Assembly (NCBI RefSeq): GCF_048263515.1
Contig: NZ_JBLXEC010000011.1
Coordinates: 68,244 to 132,243, forward strand
Direction: 5' to 3'
Origin: Marinovum sp048263515
GTDB taxonomy: Bacteria; Pseudomonadota; Alphaproteobacteria; Rhodobacterales; Rhodobacteraceae
Length of the DNA stretch: 64,000 nt
Below, piece after piece: positions 1 to 8,784 of this stretch. The position numbers and the translations under genes were made by a program. The number at the start of each line of letters is the position of its first letter. The stretch's first letter is position 1. The notes beneath the pieces are model-generated. The model searched no databases, was not told where the DNA came from, and saw only the letters and a program-made list of their open reading frames with translations.

Positions 1-1086
1 GCCGCCCTTGCCGAAGGTCGGTCCGTGGTTGACGGCGATTTTCGCCTCCTTCTCGACCCGGCGCAGCAGTTCCTCGTGGTCCATCCCGGTGCCCTTGAAA
101 TCGGCCCAGGCCAGGTACGTGGCCTCCAGCGGTACCGACTGCACCCCGGGCAAGCTGTTCAGACCCTCGTCGATCACCCGGCGATTGCCGTCGAGATAGT
201 CGACCAACGCATCGACCCATTCAGCCCCCTCGGGGCTGTAGGCCGCCTCGATCATGTTCATGCCAAAGGCATTGGCGCCGATCCCCAGCCCGCCCATCGC
301 GGCGGTATACCGCGCGCGCAGCCGGTCGTCGGGGATGATCGCGTGGCCCACCAGATGCGCGGCCAGGTTGAAGGTCTTGCTGGTGGCGCCCAGCACGATC
401 AGCCGGTCGCGGGCCTCCGGCGCGGCCACGTCGGCGGCGACGAAGCTGTGACCGGGAAAGACGATGTCCTGATGAATCTCGTCAGACACAAGGATCAGGT
501 CGTGGCGCTGGCAGAAGTCGGCCACCGCGCGCAGTTCCTCGGCCGACCAGACCCGTCCGCCGGGGTTGTGCGGCGAACAGAGCAGCAGCACCTTCTCGTG
601 GCCGGTCATCTGCGCGTCCCAGGCCTCGAAATCCATCTCGTAGCGGCCGCCGCGATTGGCCAGCTCGCATTCCACCGGCACCCGTCGGGCGGCGCGGATG
701 ATCCGGCCAAAGGCATGATAGACCGGCGACATCACCACGATGCCGTCGCCGGGATCGGAAAAGGCATGGATCGCCAGGGCGGCACCGGTCACCACGCCGG
801 GGGTATAGCGGATCCAGCTCTCCTCGATCTCCCAGCCGTGGCGCTCTTTCATCCACCAGGCAACCGCTGCATTGGTGGCCGAGGCATCGCCGAAATAGCC
901 ATAGACACCATGCGCCACCATTGCCTCGAGCTTGTCCTGAACGGCCTGCGGCGGGCGGAAATCCATGTCGGCGACCCACATCGGGATGCCATCCTTGGGC
1001 GAGACGCCGTAGTGCCCCTCCATCGCGTCCCATTTCGAGGAATGGGTGCCGCGCCGATCGATGATCTCGTCGAAATTTGTGCTCAT
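1..1086 (-). CDS. PatB/MalY-type PLP aminotransferase (C-S lyase family), 3' part cut by window edge
   Basis: Reading on the minus strand from ATG at 1086, the protein begins MSTNFDEIIDRRG and stays open to base 1, so the C-terminus (probably a few dozen residues) lies outside the window. It has the fold-type I PLP features of the MalY/PatB branch: an SPHNPGG motif and the PLP-lysine motif GATSKTFNLAA, with an upstream SDEIHQD segment. Family members are cystathionine beta-lyases or promiscuous aminotransferases, acting in the cytosol; the exact substrate cannot be read from sequence. It is divergent from queA, with about 106 bases between the starts. The family call is firm, the substrate open. 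Confidence 0.9.
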   Translation of the reverse strand, partial: MSTNFDEIIDRRGTHSSKWDAMEGHYGVSPKDGIPMWVADMDFRPPQAVQDKLEAMVAHGVYGYFGDASATNAAVAWWMKERHGWEIEESWIRYTPGVVTGAALAIHAFSDPGDGIVVMSPVYHAFGRIIRAARRVPVECELANRGGRYEMDFEAWDAQMTGHEKVLLLCSPHNPGGRVWSAEELRAVADFCQRHDLILVSDEIHQDIVFPGHSFVAADVAAPEARDRLIVLGATSKTFNLAAHLVGHAIIPDDRLRARYTAAMGGLGIGANAFGMNMIEAAYSPEGAEWVDALVDYLDGNRRVIDEGLNSLPGVQSVPLEATYLAWADFKGTGMDHEELLRRVEKEAKIAVNHGPTFGKGG

Positions 1087-1192
1087 TGGCGAACTCCTGT
1101 TCTTTGCCCGGACGCTAGCAATTTGCCGGCCGGATGCAAGACCGGCCCCGGCGTGGATTGCCCCCGTGCAGGAGCCGCGCTAGAGGGGGCGC

Positions 1193-2248
1193 ATGCAACT
1201 CTCCGATTTCGATTTCGACCTGCCGCAAAGCCATATCGCCACCCGTCCAGCCCGCCCCCGGTCCTCGGCCCGGTTGCTGGTGGCCCAAGGCGAAAAGGTC
1301 ACCGATGCCCATGTCTTCGACCTGCCGGACTGGCTGCGCCCCGGAGACCGGCTGGTGCTGAACGACACCCGGGTGATCCCGGCACGGCTGGTGGGTACGC
1401 GGGCCCGCCAGGGCGCTCAGGGGCTGACCGAGGCGCGGATCAACGTGACCTTGCTGGAACCGCAGGCCGATGGCACCTGGTCGGCGCTGATCAAGCCGCT
1501 GAAAAAGGTGGCCGAGGGCGAGGTGATCCGCTTTTCCGAGGCGCTTTCAGCAGTGATGGAAGGGCGGGCTGACGGGCAGGGGCGCTTGCGCTTCAACCTC
1601 GAAGGCGAGGATTTCGACGCCGCCCTGGCCGAGGCCGGCGCCATGCCGCTGCCGCCTTATATCGAGGCGCTGCGCCCGGCGGACGAGCAGGACCGCGAGG
1701 ATTACCAGACCGTCTGGGCCGAACGCAAAGGCGCCGTGGCCGCGCCCACCGCATCGCTGCATTTCGATGCGCCGCTGCTGGCGGCGCTTGAACAGCGTGG
1801 CGTGCAGTTCACCAAGGTCACGCTGCACGTGGGGGCCGGCACCTTCCTGCCGGTCAAGGTCGACGACGTGACCACCCACAAGATGCACGCCGAATGGGGC
1901 GAGGTCAGCGAAGCGGCCGCCGCCGAGATCGCCGAGACCAAGGCCCGGGGCGGTCGCGTGATCCCGGTAGGCACCACCGCGCTGCGGCTGATCGAAACGG
2001 CGGCACGGGACACCGGCGCGATCCGGCCCTGGCAGGGCGACACCGACATCTTCATCTACCCCGGCTTCACCTTCAACGTCACAGATGCGCTGATAACCAA
2101 TTTCCACCTTCCGCGCTCGACCCTGATGATGCTGGTGGCGGCGCTGATGGGCCGCGAGCGCATCTTGCGGGTCTACGATCACGCGATCCGTGAAGGCTAC
2201 AGGTTTTTCTCCTACGGCGATGCCTCGCTCTTGATCCCGCAAAGTTAA
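1193..2248 (+). CDS. queA: S-adenosylmethionine:tRNA ribosyltransferase-isomerase QueA
   Basis: 351 residues, normal length for QueA. The N-terminus MQLSDFDFDLPQSHIA and the blocks LNDTRVIPARL, HVGAGTFLPVK and ITNFHLPRSTLMM are characteristic. QueA moves the ribosyl part of SAM onto preQ1-modified tRNA to make epoxyqueuosine, the penultimate step of queuosine synthesis. The tRNA-guanine transglycosylase that inserts preQ1 (tgt) lies 52 kb away in the same window rather than adjacent. The start at 1193 is the first methionine giving the canonical N-terminus. Confidence 0.97.
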   Translation: MQLSDFDFDLPQSHIATRPARPRSSARLLVAQGEKVTDAHVFDLPDWLRPGDRLVLNDTRVIPARLVGTRARQGAQGLTEARINVTLLEPQADGTWSALIKPLKKVAEGEVIRFSEALSAVMEGRADGQGRLRFNLEGEDFDAALAEAGAMPLPPYIEALRPADEQDREDYQTVWAERKGAVAAPTASLHFDAPLLAALEQRGVQFTKVTLHVGAGTFLPVKVDDVTTHKMHAEWGEVSEAAAAEIAETKARGGRVIPVGTTALRLIETAARDTGAIRPWQGDTDIFIYPGFTFNVTDALITNFHLPRSTLMMLVAALMGRERILRVYDHAIREGYRFFSYGDASLLIPQS

Positions 2249-2346
2249 TCTGAGAGGCGTCAGGTCCAGCCCGGATTGAGTCGCAATCGGGCCAGCGTTG
2301 ACACCGGTCTGGCAGTAGCTTGCCCGAAGATAGAGGGATTAGACGC

Positions 2347-3600
2347 ATGATGGCCGTGGTTTCAAACGCCTGGGCGTTGCTCTTGGGCATTATGCTCCTG
2401 ATGGTCGGCAACGGTCTGCAAGGCACGCTTCTGGGTGTGCGCGGCGAGATCGAGGGCTTCACCACCCTCGAGATGTCGATCGTGATGTCGGCCTATTTCG
2501 TGGGCTTCCTTGGCGGATCGCGCATGGCGCCCGAGATGATCCGCCGTGTCGGTCACGTGCGAGTGTTTGCTGCGCTGGGCTCGTTCATCTCTGCCGTGCT
2601 GATCCTCTACCCGGCGCTGACCCATCCGATCGCCTGGACCGTCGGGCGGGTGATCATCGGCTTCTGTTTCTCCGGCGTCTACGTGACTGCCGAAAGCTGG
2701 CTCAACAACGCCGCCACCAATGAAACCCGGGGCCAGACGCTCTCGGCCTACATGATCGTCCAGATGGTGGGCATTGTCGCGGCGCAGGGCCTGCTGCTGG
2801 TGGCCGATCCTTCGGGCTACGGCCTGTTTGTCATCATCTCGGTGCTGGTTTCGATCTCCTTTGCGCCGATCCTGCTGTCGATCTCGCCGACACCGGCCTT
2901 CGACACCACCAAACCACTGAGCCTGCGCGAGCTTTACGGCATCTCGCCACTGGGCTGCATCGGCATGTTCCTGCTGGGCGGGGTGTTCTCGGCGCAGTTC
3001 GGCATGGCGGCGGTCTATGGCGCCGAGGCGGGGCTGAAACTTGGCCAGATCTCGATGTTCGTCGCCGCCTTCTACATCGGCGCGCTGGTGATACAATATC
3101 CGCTGGGCTGGCTGTCTGACCGGATGGACCGGCGGATGCTGATCCTGGCCGCAGCGCTGATCTGCGGGTTGGGCGCCTTTCTCGGGGCCCTCACGGGGGG
3201 CTATTTTCCGGCGCTGCTGGTCGCTGCCTTCATCATCGGCGGCATGTCGAACCCGCTCTATTCGCTGCTGATGGCCTATACCAACGATTACCTCCAGGTC
3301 GAGGACATGGCCGCGGCCTCTGGCGGGATGATCTTCATCAACGGCGTCGGCGCGATCTCCGGCCCGCTGATCACCGGCTGGGCGATGGGATTCTTCGGCC
3401 CTCCGGGCTATTTCCTCTACATCGGATCGCTGATGGTACTGATGTCTGGCTATGCCGCCTATCGCGCAATGGTGCGGCCGTCGCTGGAAATCGAAGACAC
3501 CACCAGTTATGCGCCCGTGGCCCCCTCGGCCACCATGGTCGCCGTCGAATTCGCGCAGGAATATGCCGTTGCCGAGGCGGAAGAGAATGAAAAACCCTGA
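2347..3600 (+). CDS. MFS transporter (YcaD-like)
   Basis: 417 residues with about twelve hydrophobic segments. The loop WLSDRMDRR after TM8 matches the MFS cytoplasmic loop signature, and GRVIIGFCFSGVYVTAESWLN resembles the YcaD/UMF-type family. Substrate unknown. ATG codons at 2347 and 2350 both follow a purine-rich AGAGGG; an upstream TTG at 2320 would extend the frame but lacks a ribosome site, so 2347 is preferred. The C-terminal tail (about 40 residues, Ala/Glu-rich) is cytosolic. A neighbouring DUF924 gene follows on the same strand after 90 bases. Confidence 0.85.
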   Translation: MMAVVSNAWALLLGIMLLMVGNGLQGTLLGVRGEIEGFTTLEMSIVMSAYFVGFLGGSRMAPEMIRRVGHVRVFAALGSFISAVLILYPALTHPIAWTVGRVIIGFCFSGVYVTAESWLNNAATNETRGQTLSAYMIVQMVGIVAAQGLLLVADPSGYGLFVIISVLVSISFAPILLSISPTPAFDTTKPLSLRELYGISPLGCIGMFLLGGVFSAQFGMAAVYGAEAGLKLGQISMFVAAFYIGALVIQYPLGWLSDRMDRRMLILAAALICGLGAFLGALTGGYFPALLVAAFIIGGMSNPLYSLLMAYTNDYLQVEDMAAASGGMIFINGVGAISGPLITGWAMGFFGPPGYFLYIGSLMVLMSGYAAYRAMVRPSLEIEDTTSYAPVAPSATMVAVEFAQEYAVAEAEENEKP

Positions 3601-3690
3601 TAAAGTGTTAACTCTGTCGCAATTTGTGAAGATCATTTTATCTAAACATTATGTAACGTGAATATAACGGGGGTGAATTTGAGGAGACCA

Positions 3691-4269
3691 ATGATGGTTG
3701 CACCCGAAGATATCCTGGCCTTCTGGCTGGACGAAATCGGTCCCGACGGCTGGTACGCCGCCGATGAGGCCCTTGACGCGCAGATCCGGGAGAAGTTTCT
3801 TTCGGCCTGGACCAGCGCGATGGAGGGGCGTCACGCGCTCTGGCTGACTTATCCCAGCGGCACGCTGGCCTACCTGATCCTGCTGGATCAGTTCCCGCGC
3901 AACATGTTCCGCGGCGAGGCCCGGGCCTTCAGTTCCGACCGGATCGCCCTGGCGGCCGCCAAGGGCGCGATCGACAAGGGCTATGATCTCAAGATCGACC
4001 CGCCGGCGCGGCAGTTCTTCTACCTGCCGCTGATGCATTCGGAGAACCTCTGCGATCAGGAACGCTGCGTGCGGCTGATGGCCGACCGGATGCCCGACGC
4101 CGAAGGCAACCTGCTGCACGCCCGTGTCCATCGCGAGATCATCCGCAAGTTCGGCCGCTTTCCCTATCGCAACGAGGCGCTGTCGCGCCGGCACAGCCCG
4201 TCCGAGCAGGCCTTTCTGACCGAAGGCGGCTATGGCGAGACCCTGCAGGAGCTGCAGCAGGCCAGCTGA
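3691..4269 (+). CDS. DUF924 family protein
   Basis: 192 residues. The pattern ILAFWLDEIGPDGWY near the N-terminus, LILLDQFPRNMFRG in the middle and FFYLPLMHSE further on are typical of the DUF924 family, a helical TPR-like fold of unknown function widespread in Proteobacteria. The ATG at 3691 is preceded by GAGGAGACCA, a good ribosome site, so the upstream in-frame codon at 3658 is not used. lpdA follows after 80 bases. Function is not predictable from sequence. Confidence 0.88.
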   Translation: MMVAPEDILAFWLDEIGPDGWYAADEALDAQIREKFLSAWTSAMEGRHALWLTYPSGTLAYLILLDQFPRNMFRGEARAFSSDRIALAAAKGAIDKGYDLKIDPPARQFFYLPLMHSENLCDQERCVRLMADRMPDAEGNLLHARVHREIIRKFGRFPYRNEALSRRHSPSEQAFLTEGGYGETLQELQQAS

Positions 4270-4349
4270 GCCTGCGCGCCCCAAGCGGCGATTGAAGCCC
4301 GGCCAGCCATCGGCTAGCGTTTCCCGACAACAGACCGGGAGGCGCAGCA

Positions 4350-5744
4350 ATGGCAGGCCAGAGCTTTGACATGATCGTAATCGGGGCGGGGCCTGGCGGC
4401 TATGTCTCCGCCATCCGCGGCGCGCAGCTGGGGCTGAAGGTCGCCATTGTCGAACGCGAGCACATGGGCGGCATCTGCCTCAACTGGGGCTGCATCCCGA
4501 CCAAGGCGCTGCTGCGCTCGTCGGAAGTCTTTCACCTGATGCAGAACGCCAAGGCCTATGGTCTCAAGGCCGAGACGGTGGACTATGATCTCGACGCGGT
4601 GGTCAAACGCTCGCGCGGCGTGGCCAAACAGCTCAACGCCGGCGTCGGCCACCTGATGAAGAAGAACAAGGTGACCGTGGTCATGGGCGAGGCGACGCTG
4701 CCTGCGCCGGGCAAGGTCACGGTCAAGACCGCCAAAGGCGGCGAAGAGCTGACAGCCAGGAACATCGTGCTCGCCACCGGCGCCCGCGCGCGGGAACTGC
4801 CGGGGCTCGAGGCCGACGGCGAACAGGTCTGGACCTACAAGCACGCGCTGCAACCCCCTCATATGCCCAAGAAGCTGCTGGTCATCGGCTCCGGCGCCAT
4901 CGGCATCGAATTCGCCAGCTTCTACAACACCCTGGGGGCAGAGACGACAGTGGTCGAGGTGATGGACCGCATCCTGCCGGTCGAGGATGCCGAGATCTCG
5001 GCCTTCGCCAAGAAGGCCTTCGAGAAACAGGGCATGACGATCCGCGAGGGCTGCATGGTCAAGCAGCTCGACCGCGCCAAAGGCAAAGTCACCGCGCATC
5101 TGGACCAGGGCGGAAAGGTCACGAAGGAAGACTTCGATACGGTGATCTCGGCTGTGGGCATTGTCGGCAATACCGAGGGGCTGGGGCTCGAAGACCTCGG
5201 CGTGAAGGTCGAGAAGACCCATGTGGTCACCGACAGCCACTGCCGCACCGGTGTCGAGGGGCTTTATGCCATCGGCGATCTCGCCGGCGCGCCCTGGCTG
5301 GCGCACAAGGCCAGCCACGAGGGCGTCATGGTGGCCGAGCTGATTGCCGGCGGCGACCCCCATGCCGTTGACCCCGCGGCCATCGCCGGCTGCACCTATT
5401 GCCAGCCGCAGATCGCCTCTGTCGGGCTGACCGAGGCGCAGGCGAAAGAGGCCGGTCACGAGATCAAGGTCGGCCGCTTCCCCTTCATCGGCAACGGCAA
5501 GGCCATCGCATTGGGCGAGCCGGAGGGCATTATCAAGACGATCTTCGACGCCAAAACCGGCGCTCTGCTGGGGGCTCATATGGTCGGGGCCGAGGTGACC
5601 GAGCTGATCCAGGGCTATATCGTCGCCCGTCAGCTCGAGACCACGGAAGAAGACCTGATGAACACCGTCTTCCCGCATCCGACGTTGAGCGAGATGATGC
5701 ACGAAAGCGTGCTGGATGCCTTTGACCGGGTCATTCACATGTAG
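4350..5744 (+). CDS. lpdA: Dihydrolipoyl dehydrogenase (E3)
   Basis: 464 residues, full length for the family. It has the N-terminal FAD fold GAGPGGYVSAI, the redox disulfide in GGICLNWGCIPTKAL, the NAD fold IGSGAIGIEFASFY, and the C-terminal HPTLSE segment with the catalytic His/Glu pair at the dimer interface. E3 re-oxidises lipoamide in 2-oxoacid dehydrogenase complexes and the glycine cleavage system. No E1/E2 genes are adjacent in this window, so which complex it serves is not shown. The gene converges on gltA, with a large palindromic repeat between them. GGGAGGCGCAGCA precedes the ATG. Confidence 0.97.
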   Translation: MAGQSFDMIVIGAGPGGYVSAIRGAQLGLKVAIVEREHMGGICLNWGCIPTKALLRSSEVFHLMQNAKAYGLKAETVDYDLDAVVKRSRGVAKQLNAGVGHLMKKNKVTVVMGEATLPAPGKVTVKTAKGGEELTARNIVLATGARARELPGLEADGEQVWTYKHALQPPHMPKKLLVIGSGAIGIEFASFYNTLGAETTVVEVMDRILPVEDAEISAFAKKAFEKQGMTIREGCMVKQLDRAKGKVTAHLDQGGKVTKEDFDTVISAVGIVGNTEGLGLEDLGVKVEKTHVVTDSHCRTGVEGLYAIGDLAGAPWLAHKASHEGVMVAELIAGGDPHAVDPAAIAGCTYCQPQIASVGLTEAQAKEAGHEIKVGRFPFIGNGKAIALGEPEGIIKTIFDAKTGALLGAHMVGAEVTELIQGYIVARQLETTEEDLMNTVFPHPTLSEMMHESVLDAFDRVIHM

Positions 5745-5770
5745 GCGTTGCGCCCGCCGCCGATGTGGTG

Positions 5771-5829
5771 TGGCGTATTTAAGAAAGAGAAGAAGCAGCA
5801 GGGTCTTCTTCTCTTTGGCAAATACGCCA
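5771..5829. repeat. Full palindromic copy of the GTATTT/GAGAAGAAG dispersed element
   Basis: Left arm TGGCGTATTT + AAG + AAAGAGAAGAAG (5771-5795), nine-base loop, right arm CTTCTTCTCTTT + GGC + AAATACGCCA (5805-5829). The arms pair almost perfectly apart from the three-base spacer. It lies at the convergent junction between lpdA and gltA, where it could act as a bidirectional terminator, although there is no T-tract immediately after the stem. The same half-sequence recurs at six other gene boundaries here. Confidence 0.85.
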
Positions 5830-5861
5830 AACCGACCGTGACGCCGGGTGCTCCGGTCACG

Positions 5862-5893
5862 AAAAAGGCGCCCCCGGTGAGGGAGGCGCCCTT
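5862..5893 (-). terminator. Rho-independent terminator of gltA
   Basis: On the minus strand GGCGCCTCCC, a five-base loop and GGGGGCGCC form a GC-rich stem (5867-5890) followed directly by five T. It starts about 24 bases after the gltA stop codon. Confidence 0.85.
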
Positions 5894-5913
5894 GAATTTC
5901 CTGGAAAAGCAGA

Positions 5914-7209
5914 TCAGCGCTTTTCGATATCCACGTAGTCGCGCTGGGTCTCGCCGAGGTAGAGCTGGCGGGGCCGGCCGATCTTGTTCTGCGGATCGGT
6001 CAGCATTTCCTTCCACTGGCTCACCCAGCCGACGGTGCGCGACAGCGCGAAGATCGGGGTGAACATCGAGGTCGGGAAGCCCATCGCCTCGAGGATGATG
6101 CCGGAGTAGAAGTCGACGTTCGGGAAGAGCTTCTTCTCGGCGAAGTAGGGATCTTCCAGCGCCTGACGCTCCAGTTCCTTGGCGGTGGCCAGGATCGGGT
6201 TGTTCTCGACGCCGAGCAGGTCGAGCACCTCGTCGGCGGACTGCTTCATCACCGTCGCGCGCGGGTCGAAGTTCTTGTAGACGCGGTGGCCGAAGCCCAT
6301 CAGGCGGAACGGATCGTTCTTGTCCTTGGCGCGGGCGATATACTCGGGGATATTCTCGGGCGAGCCGATTTCCTTGAGCATTTCCAGGCAGGCCTGGTTG
6401 GCGCCGCCGTGGGCCGGGCCCCAGAGGCAGGCAATGCCGGCCGCGATACAGGCGAACGGGTTGGCGCCGGAGGAGGAGGCGAGGCGCACGGTCGAGGTCG
6501 AGGCGTTCTGCTCGTGATCGGCGTGCAGCGTGAAGATCCGGTCCATGGCGCGGGCGAGGATCGGGTTGACCTCGTATTCCTCGGCCGGGACCGAGAAGCA
6601 CATGCGCAGGAAGTTCGACGCATAGTCGAGATCGTTGCGCGGATACACGAAGGGCTGGCCGGTGTGGTACTTGTAGGCCCAGGCGGCAATCGTCGGCATC
6701 TTGGCGATCAGCCGGATCGAGGCGACCTCGCGCTGCCAAGGATCGGAGATGTCCGTGGAGTCGTGGTAGAAGGCCGACATCGCGCCGACCACGCCCACCA
6801 TGATCGCCATCGGATGGGCGTCACGGCGGAACCCGCGGAAGAAATACTGCATCTGTTCGTGCAGCATGGTGTGGTGGGTCACCCGGCTCTCGAAATCCTC
6901 GAGCTCGGTGGCGGTGGGCAGGTTGCCGTAGAGCAGCAGGAAGCAGACCTCGAGGTAATGCGATTTGCCGGCCAGCTGGTCGATCGGGTAGCCGCGGTGC
7001 AGCAGCACGCCTTCTTCGCCGTCGATATAAGTGATGGTCGAGTCGCAGGCCGCCGTCGAGGTGAAGCCCGGATCATAGGTAAAGACACCCGCCTGGCTGT
7101 AGAGCTTGCGGATGTCGAGCACGTCCGGACCCACGGTCGGGCTGTGGATCGGGAGCTCATAGCTCTGATCGCCAATCGTGAGGTTCGCGGTCTTGTTGCT
7201 GTCTGCCAT
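5914..7209 (-). CDS. gltA: Citrate synthase (type II)
   Basis: 431 residues. Conserved blocks include LHADHEQNASTSTVR, WGPAHGGANQACLEML and GFGHRVYKNFDPRA, which carry the active-site histidines of hexameric type II citrate synthase. It condenses acetyl-CoA with oxaloacetate at the entry to the TCA cycle. Two ATGs are available: 7215 abuts its AAGGG directly, whereas 7209 (MADSNKTANL) has AAGGG at seven bases, so 7209 is chosen. A terminator follows the stop. gltX lies upstream on the same strand, with an 82-base gap containing a GTCACGTGAC palindrome. Confidence 0.97.
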   Translation of the reverse strand: MADSNKTANLTIGDQSYELPIHSPTVGPDVLDIRKLYSQAGVFTYDPGFTSTAACDSTITYIDGEEGVLLHRGYPIDQLAGKSHYLEVCFLLLYGNLPTATELEDFESRVTHHTMLHEQMQYFFRGFRRDAHPMAIMVGVVGAMSAFYHDSTDISDPWQREVASIRLIAKMPTIAAWAYKYHTGQPFVYPRNDLDYASNFLRMCFSVPAEEYEVNPILARAMDRIFTLHADHEQNASTSTVRLASSSGANPFACIAAGIACLWGPAHGGANQACLEMLKEIGSPENIPEYIARAKDKNDPFRLMGFGHRVYKNFDPRATVMKQSADEVLDLLGVENNPILATAKELERQALEDPYFAEKKLFPNVDFYSGIILEAMGFPTSMFTPIFALSRTVGWVSQWKEMLTDPQNKIGRPRQLYLGETQRDYVDIEKR

Positions 7210-7291
7210 GGTCATCCCTTCGTCCTTGTGCCGCGCAATCCTGCAGCGGCCATCTATAAAGTCACGTGACGGTCAATCGGTTAACGAAATC

Positions 7292-8707
7292 TCAACCGGT
7301 GCCTTCAGCGGCCTGGGTCAGGCGCAGGATCGTTTCGTCCTTGCCCAGAACCAGCATCATGTCAAAGACGCTGGGGGTCACGGCGCGCCCGGCCAGAGCG
7401 GCCCTCAGGGGGCCTGCCATCTTCCCGAATTTGATCCCGAGCGCCTCGCCAACCTCGGCTGTGGCCGCCTCCAGCTCTTCCCGTGACCAGCTAACATTTT
7501 GCAACTGCGGCGTCAATCTCGCCAGTATACCACGGGATACATCGTCGAGGTTTTTCGCGGCCTTCTCGTCCGGCCGGACCGGGGTGTCGGTGAGCGCAAA
7601 GTGTGCTTTTTCAATCAGTTCCGGGAATGTCTTCGCGCGTTCCTTGAGGCAGTACATCGCGCTCAGCATTTTTGTTTTCTGCGCCTCGGTCAGCGGGGCG
7701 TTACCGGTAACATCGAGATATGCCTGCAATTCTTGCAGCAGCGCAGCATCGTCGGCCACGGCGATGTGCTGACCGCAGAGATTTTCCAGCTTCTTGAAGT
7801 CGAAGCGCGCCGGCGATTTGCCGATGCCGTCGAGGCCGAACCACTGGATGGCCTGGGCATCGGTAAAGAATTCATCGTCGCCATGGCTCCAGCCCAGCCG
7901 CGCGAGATAGTTGCGCATGCCGGCCGCGGGATAGCCCATCGCCTGATATTCCTCGACCCCGAGCGCGCCGTGGCGCTTCGAGAGCTTCTTGCCGTCGGGC
8001 CCGTGGATCAGCGGGATATGCGCCCAGACCGGCACGTCCCAGCCCATTGCCTCGTAGATCATCATCTGCCGCGCGGCATTGTTGAGGTGATCATCGCCGC
8101 GGATCGCATGGGTCACGCCCATGTCGTGATCGTCGACAACCACCGCCAGCATGTAGACCGGCGTGCCGTCAGAGCGCAGCAGCACCATGTCATCGAGCTG
8201 ATCGTTGCGGATGGTGACATCGCCCTGCACCTGGTCGCGGATCACTGTCGCGCCCTCCTGCGGCGCCTTGATCCGCACCACGAAAGGCGCCTCGGGATGG
8301 GTCGCCGGATCGGCGTCGCGCCAGGGCGAGCGGAACAGGGTCGATTTGCCCTCGGCCTTTGCGGCCTCGCGGAAGGCGGCGATCTCGTCCTGGGTCGAGA
8401 AGCACTTGTAGGCCTTGCCCTCGGCCAGAAGCTGGTGCGCCACCTCGGCGTGGCGGTCGGCGCGGGCATGCTGGCTGATCACCTCGCCGTCGTGGTCGAG
8501 CCCGAGCCAGTCCAGCCCGCGCAGGATCGCATCGGTGGCCTCGGGGGTCGAGCGTGCGCGGTCGGTGTCTTCGATGCGCAGCAGGAACTTGCCGCCACGG
8601 CCGCGGGCAAAGAGCCAGTTGAACAGCGCGGTGCGGGCGCCGCCGATGTGAAGGAAACCTGTGGGCGAGGGGGCGAAACGGGTCACCACCGGAGAGACGT
8701 CGGACAT
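7292..8707 (-). CDS. gltX: Glutamyl-tRNA synthetase
   Basis: 471 residues from MSDVSPVVTRFAPSPTGF. The class I HIGH motif appears as FLHIGGART and the KMSKS motif as GKKLSKRHGA. It charges tRNA-Glu; in alphaproteobacteria such enzymes can also mischarge tRNA-Gln for later amidation, but this cannot be judged here. An in-frame upstream ATG at 8734 would overlap the comEC promoter area. The start at 8707 is preceded by AAAGG at a rather long distance, so the start carries some uncertainty. It is divergent from comEC. Confidence 0.96.
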   Translation of the reverse strand: MSDVSPVVTRFAPSPTGFLHIGGARTALFNWLFARGRGGKFLLRIEDTDRARSTPEATDAILRGLDWLGLDHDGEVISQHARADRHAEVAHQLLAEGKAYKCFSTQDEIAAFREAAKAEGKSTLFRSPWRDADPATHPEAPFVVRIKAPQEGATVIRDQVQGDVTIRNDQLDDMVLLRSDGTPVYMLAVVVDDHDMGVTHAIRGDDHLNNAARQMMIYEAMGWDVPVWAHIPLIHGPDGKKLSKRHGALGVEEYQAMGYPAAGMRNYLARLGWSHGDDEFFTDAQAIQWFGLDGIGKSPARFDFKKLENLCGQHIAVADDAALLQELQAYLDVTGNAPLTEAQKTKMLSAMYCLKERAKTFPELIEKAHFALTDTPVRPDEKAAKNLDDVSRGILARLTPQLQNVSWSREELEAATAEVGEALGIKFGKMAGPLRAALAGRAVTPSVFDMMLVLGKDETILRLTQAAEGTG

Positions 8708-8784
8708 GGGGGCCGTTAACCTTTCGATAACCATGGCGGGATAGCTTGGGGCCTGATTACCCTCCGCAGCGGGCGGGAACAAGC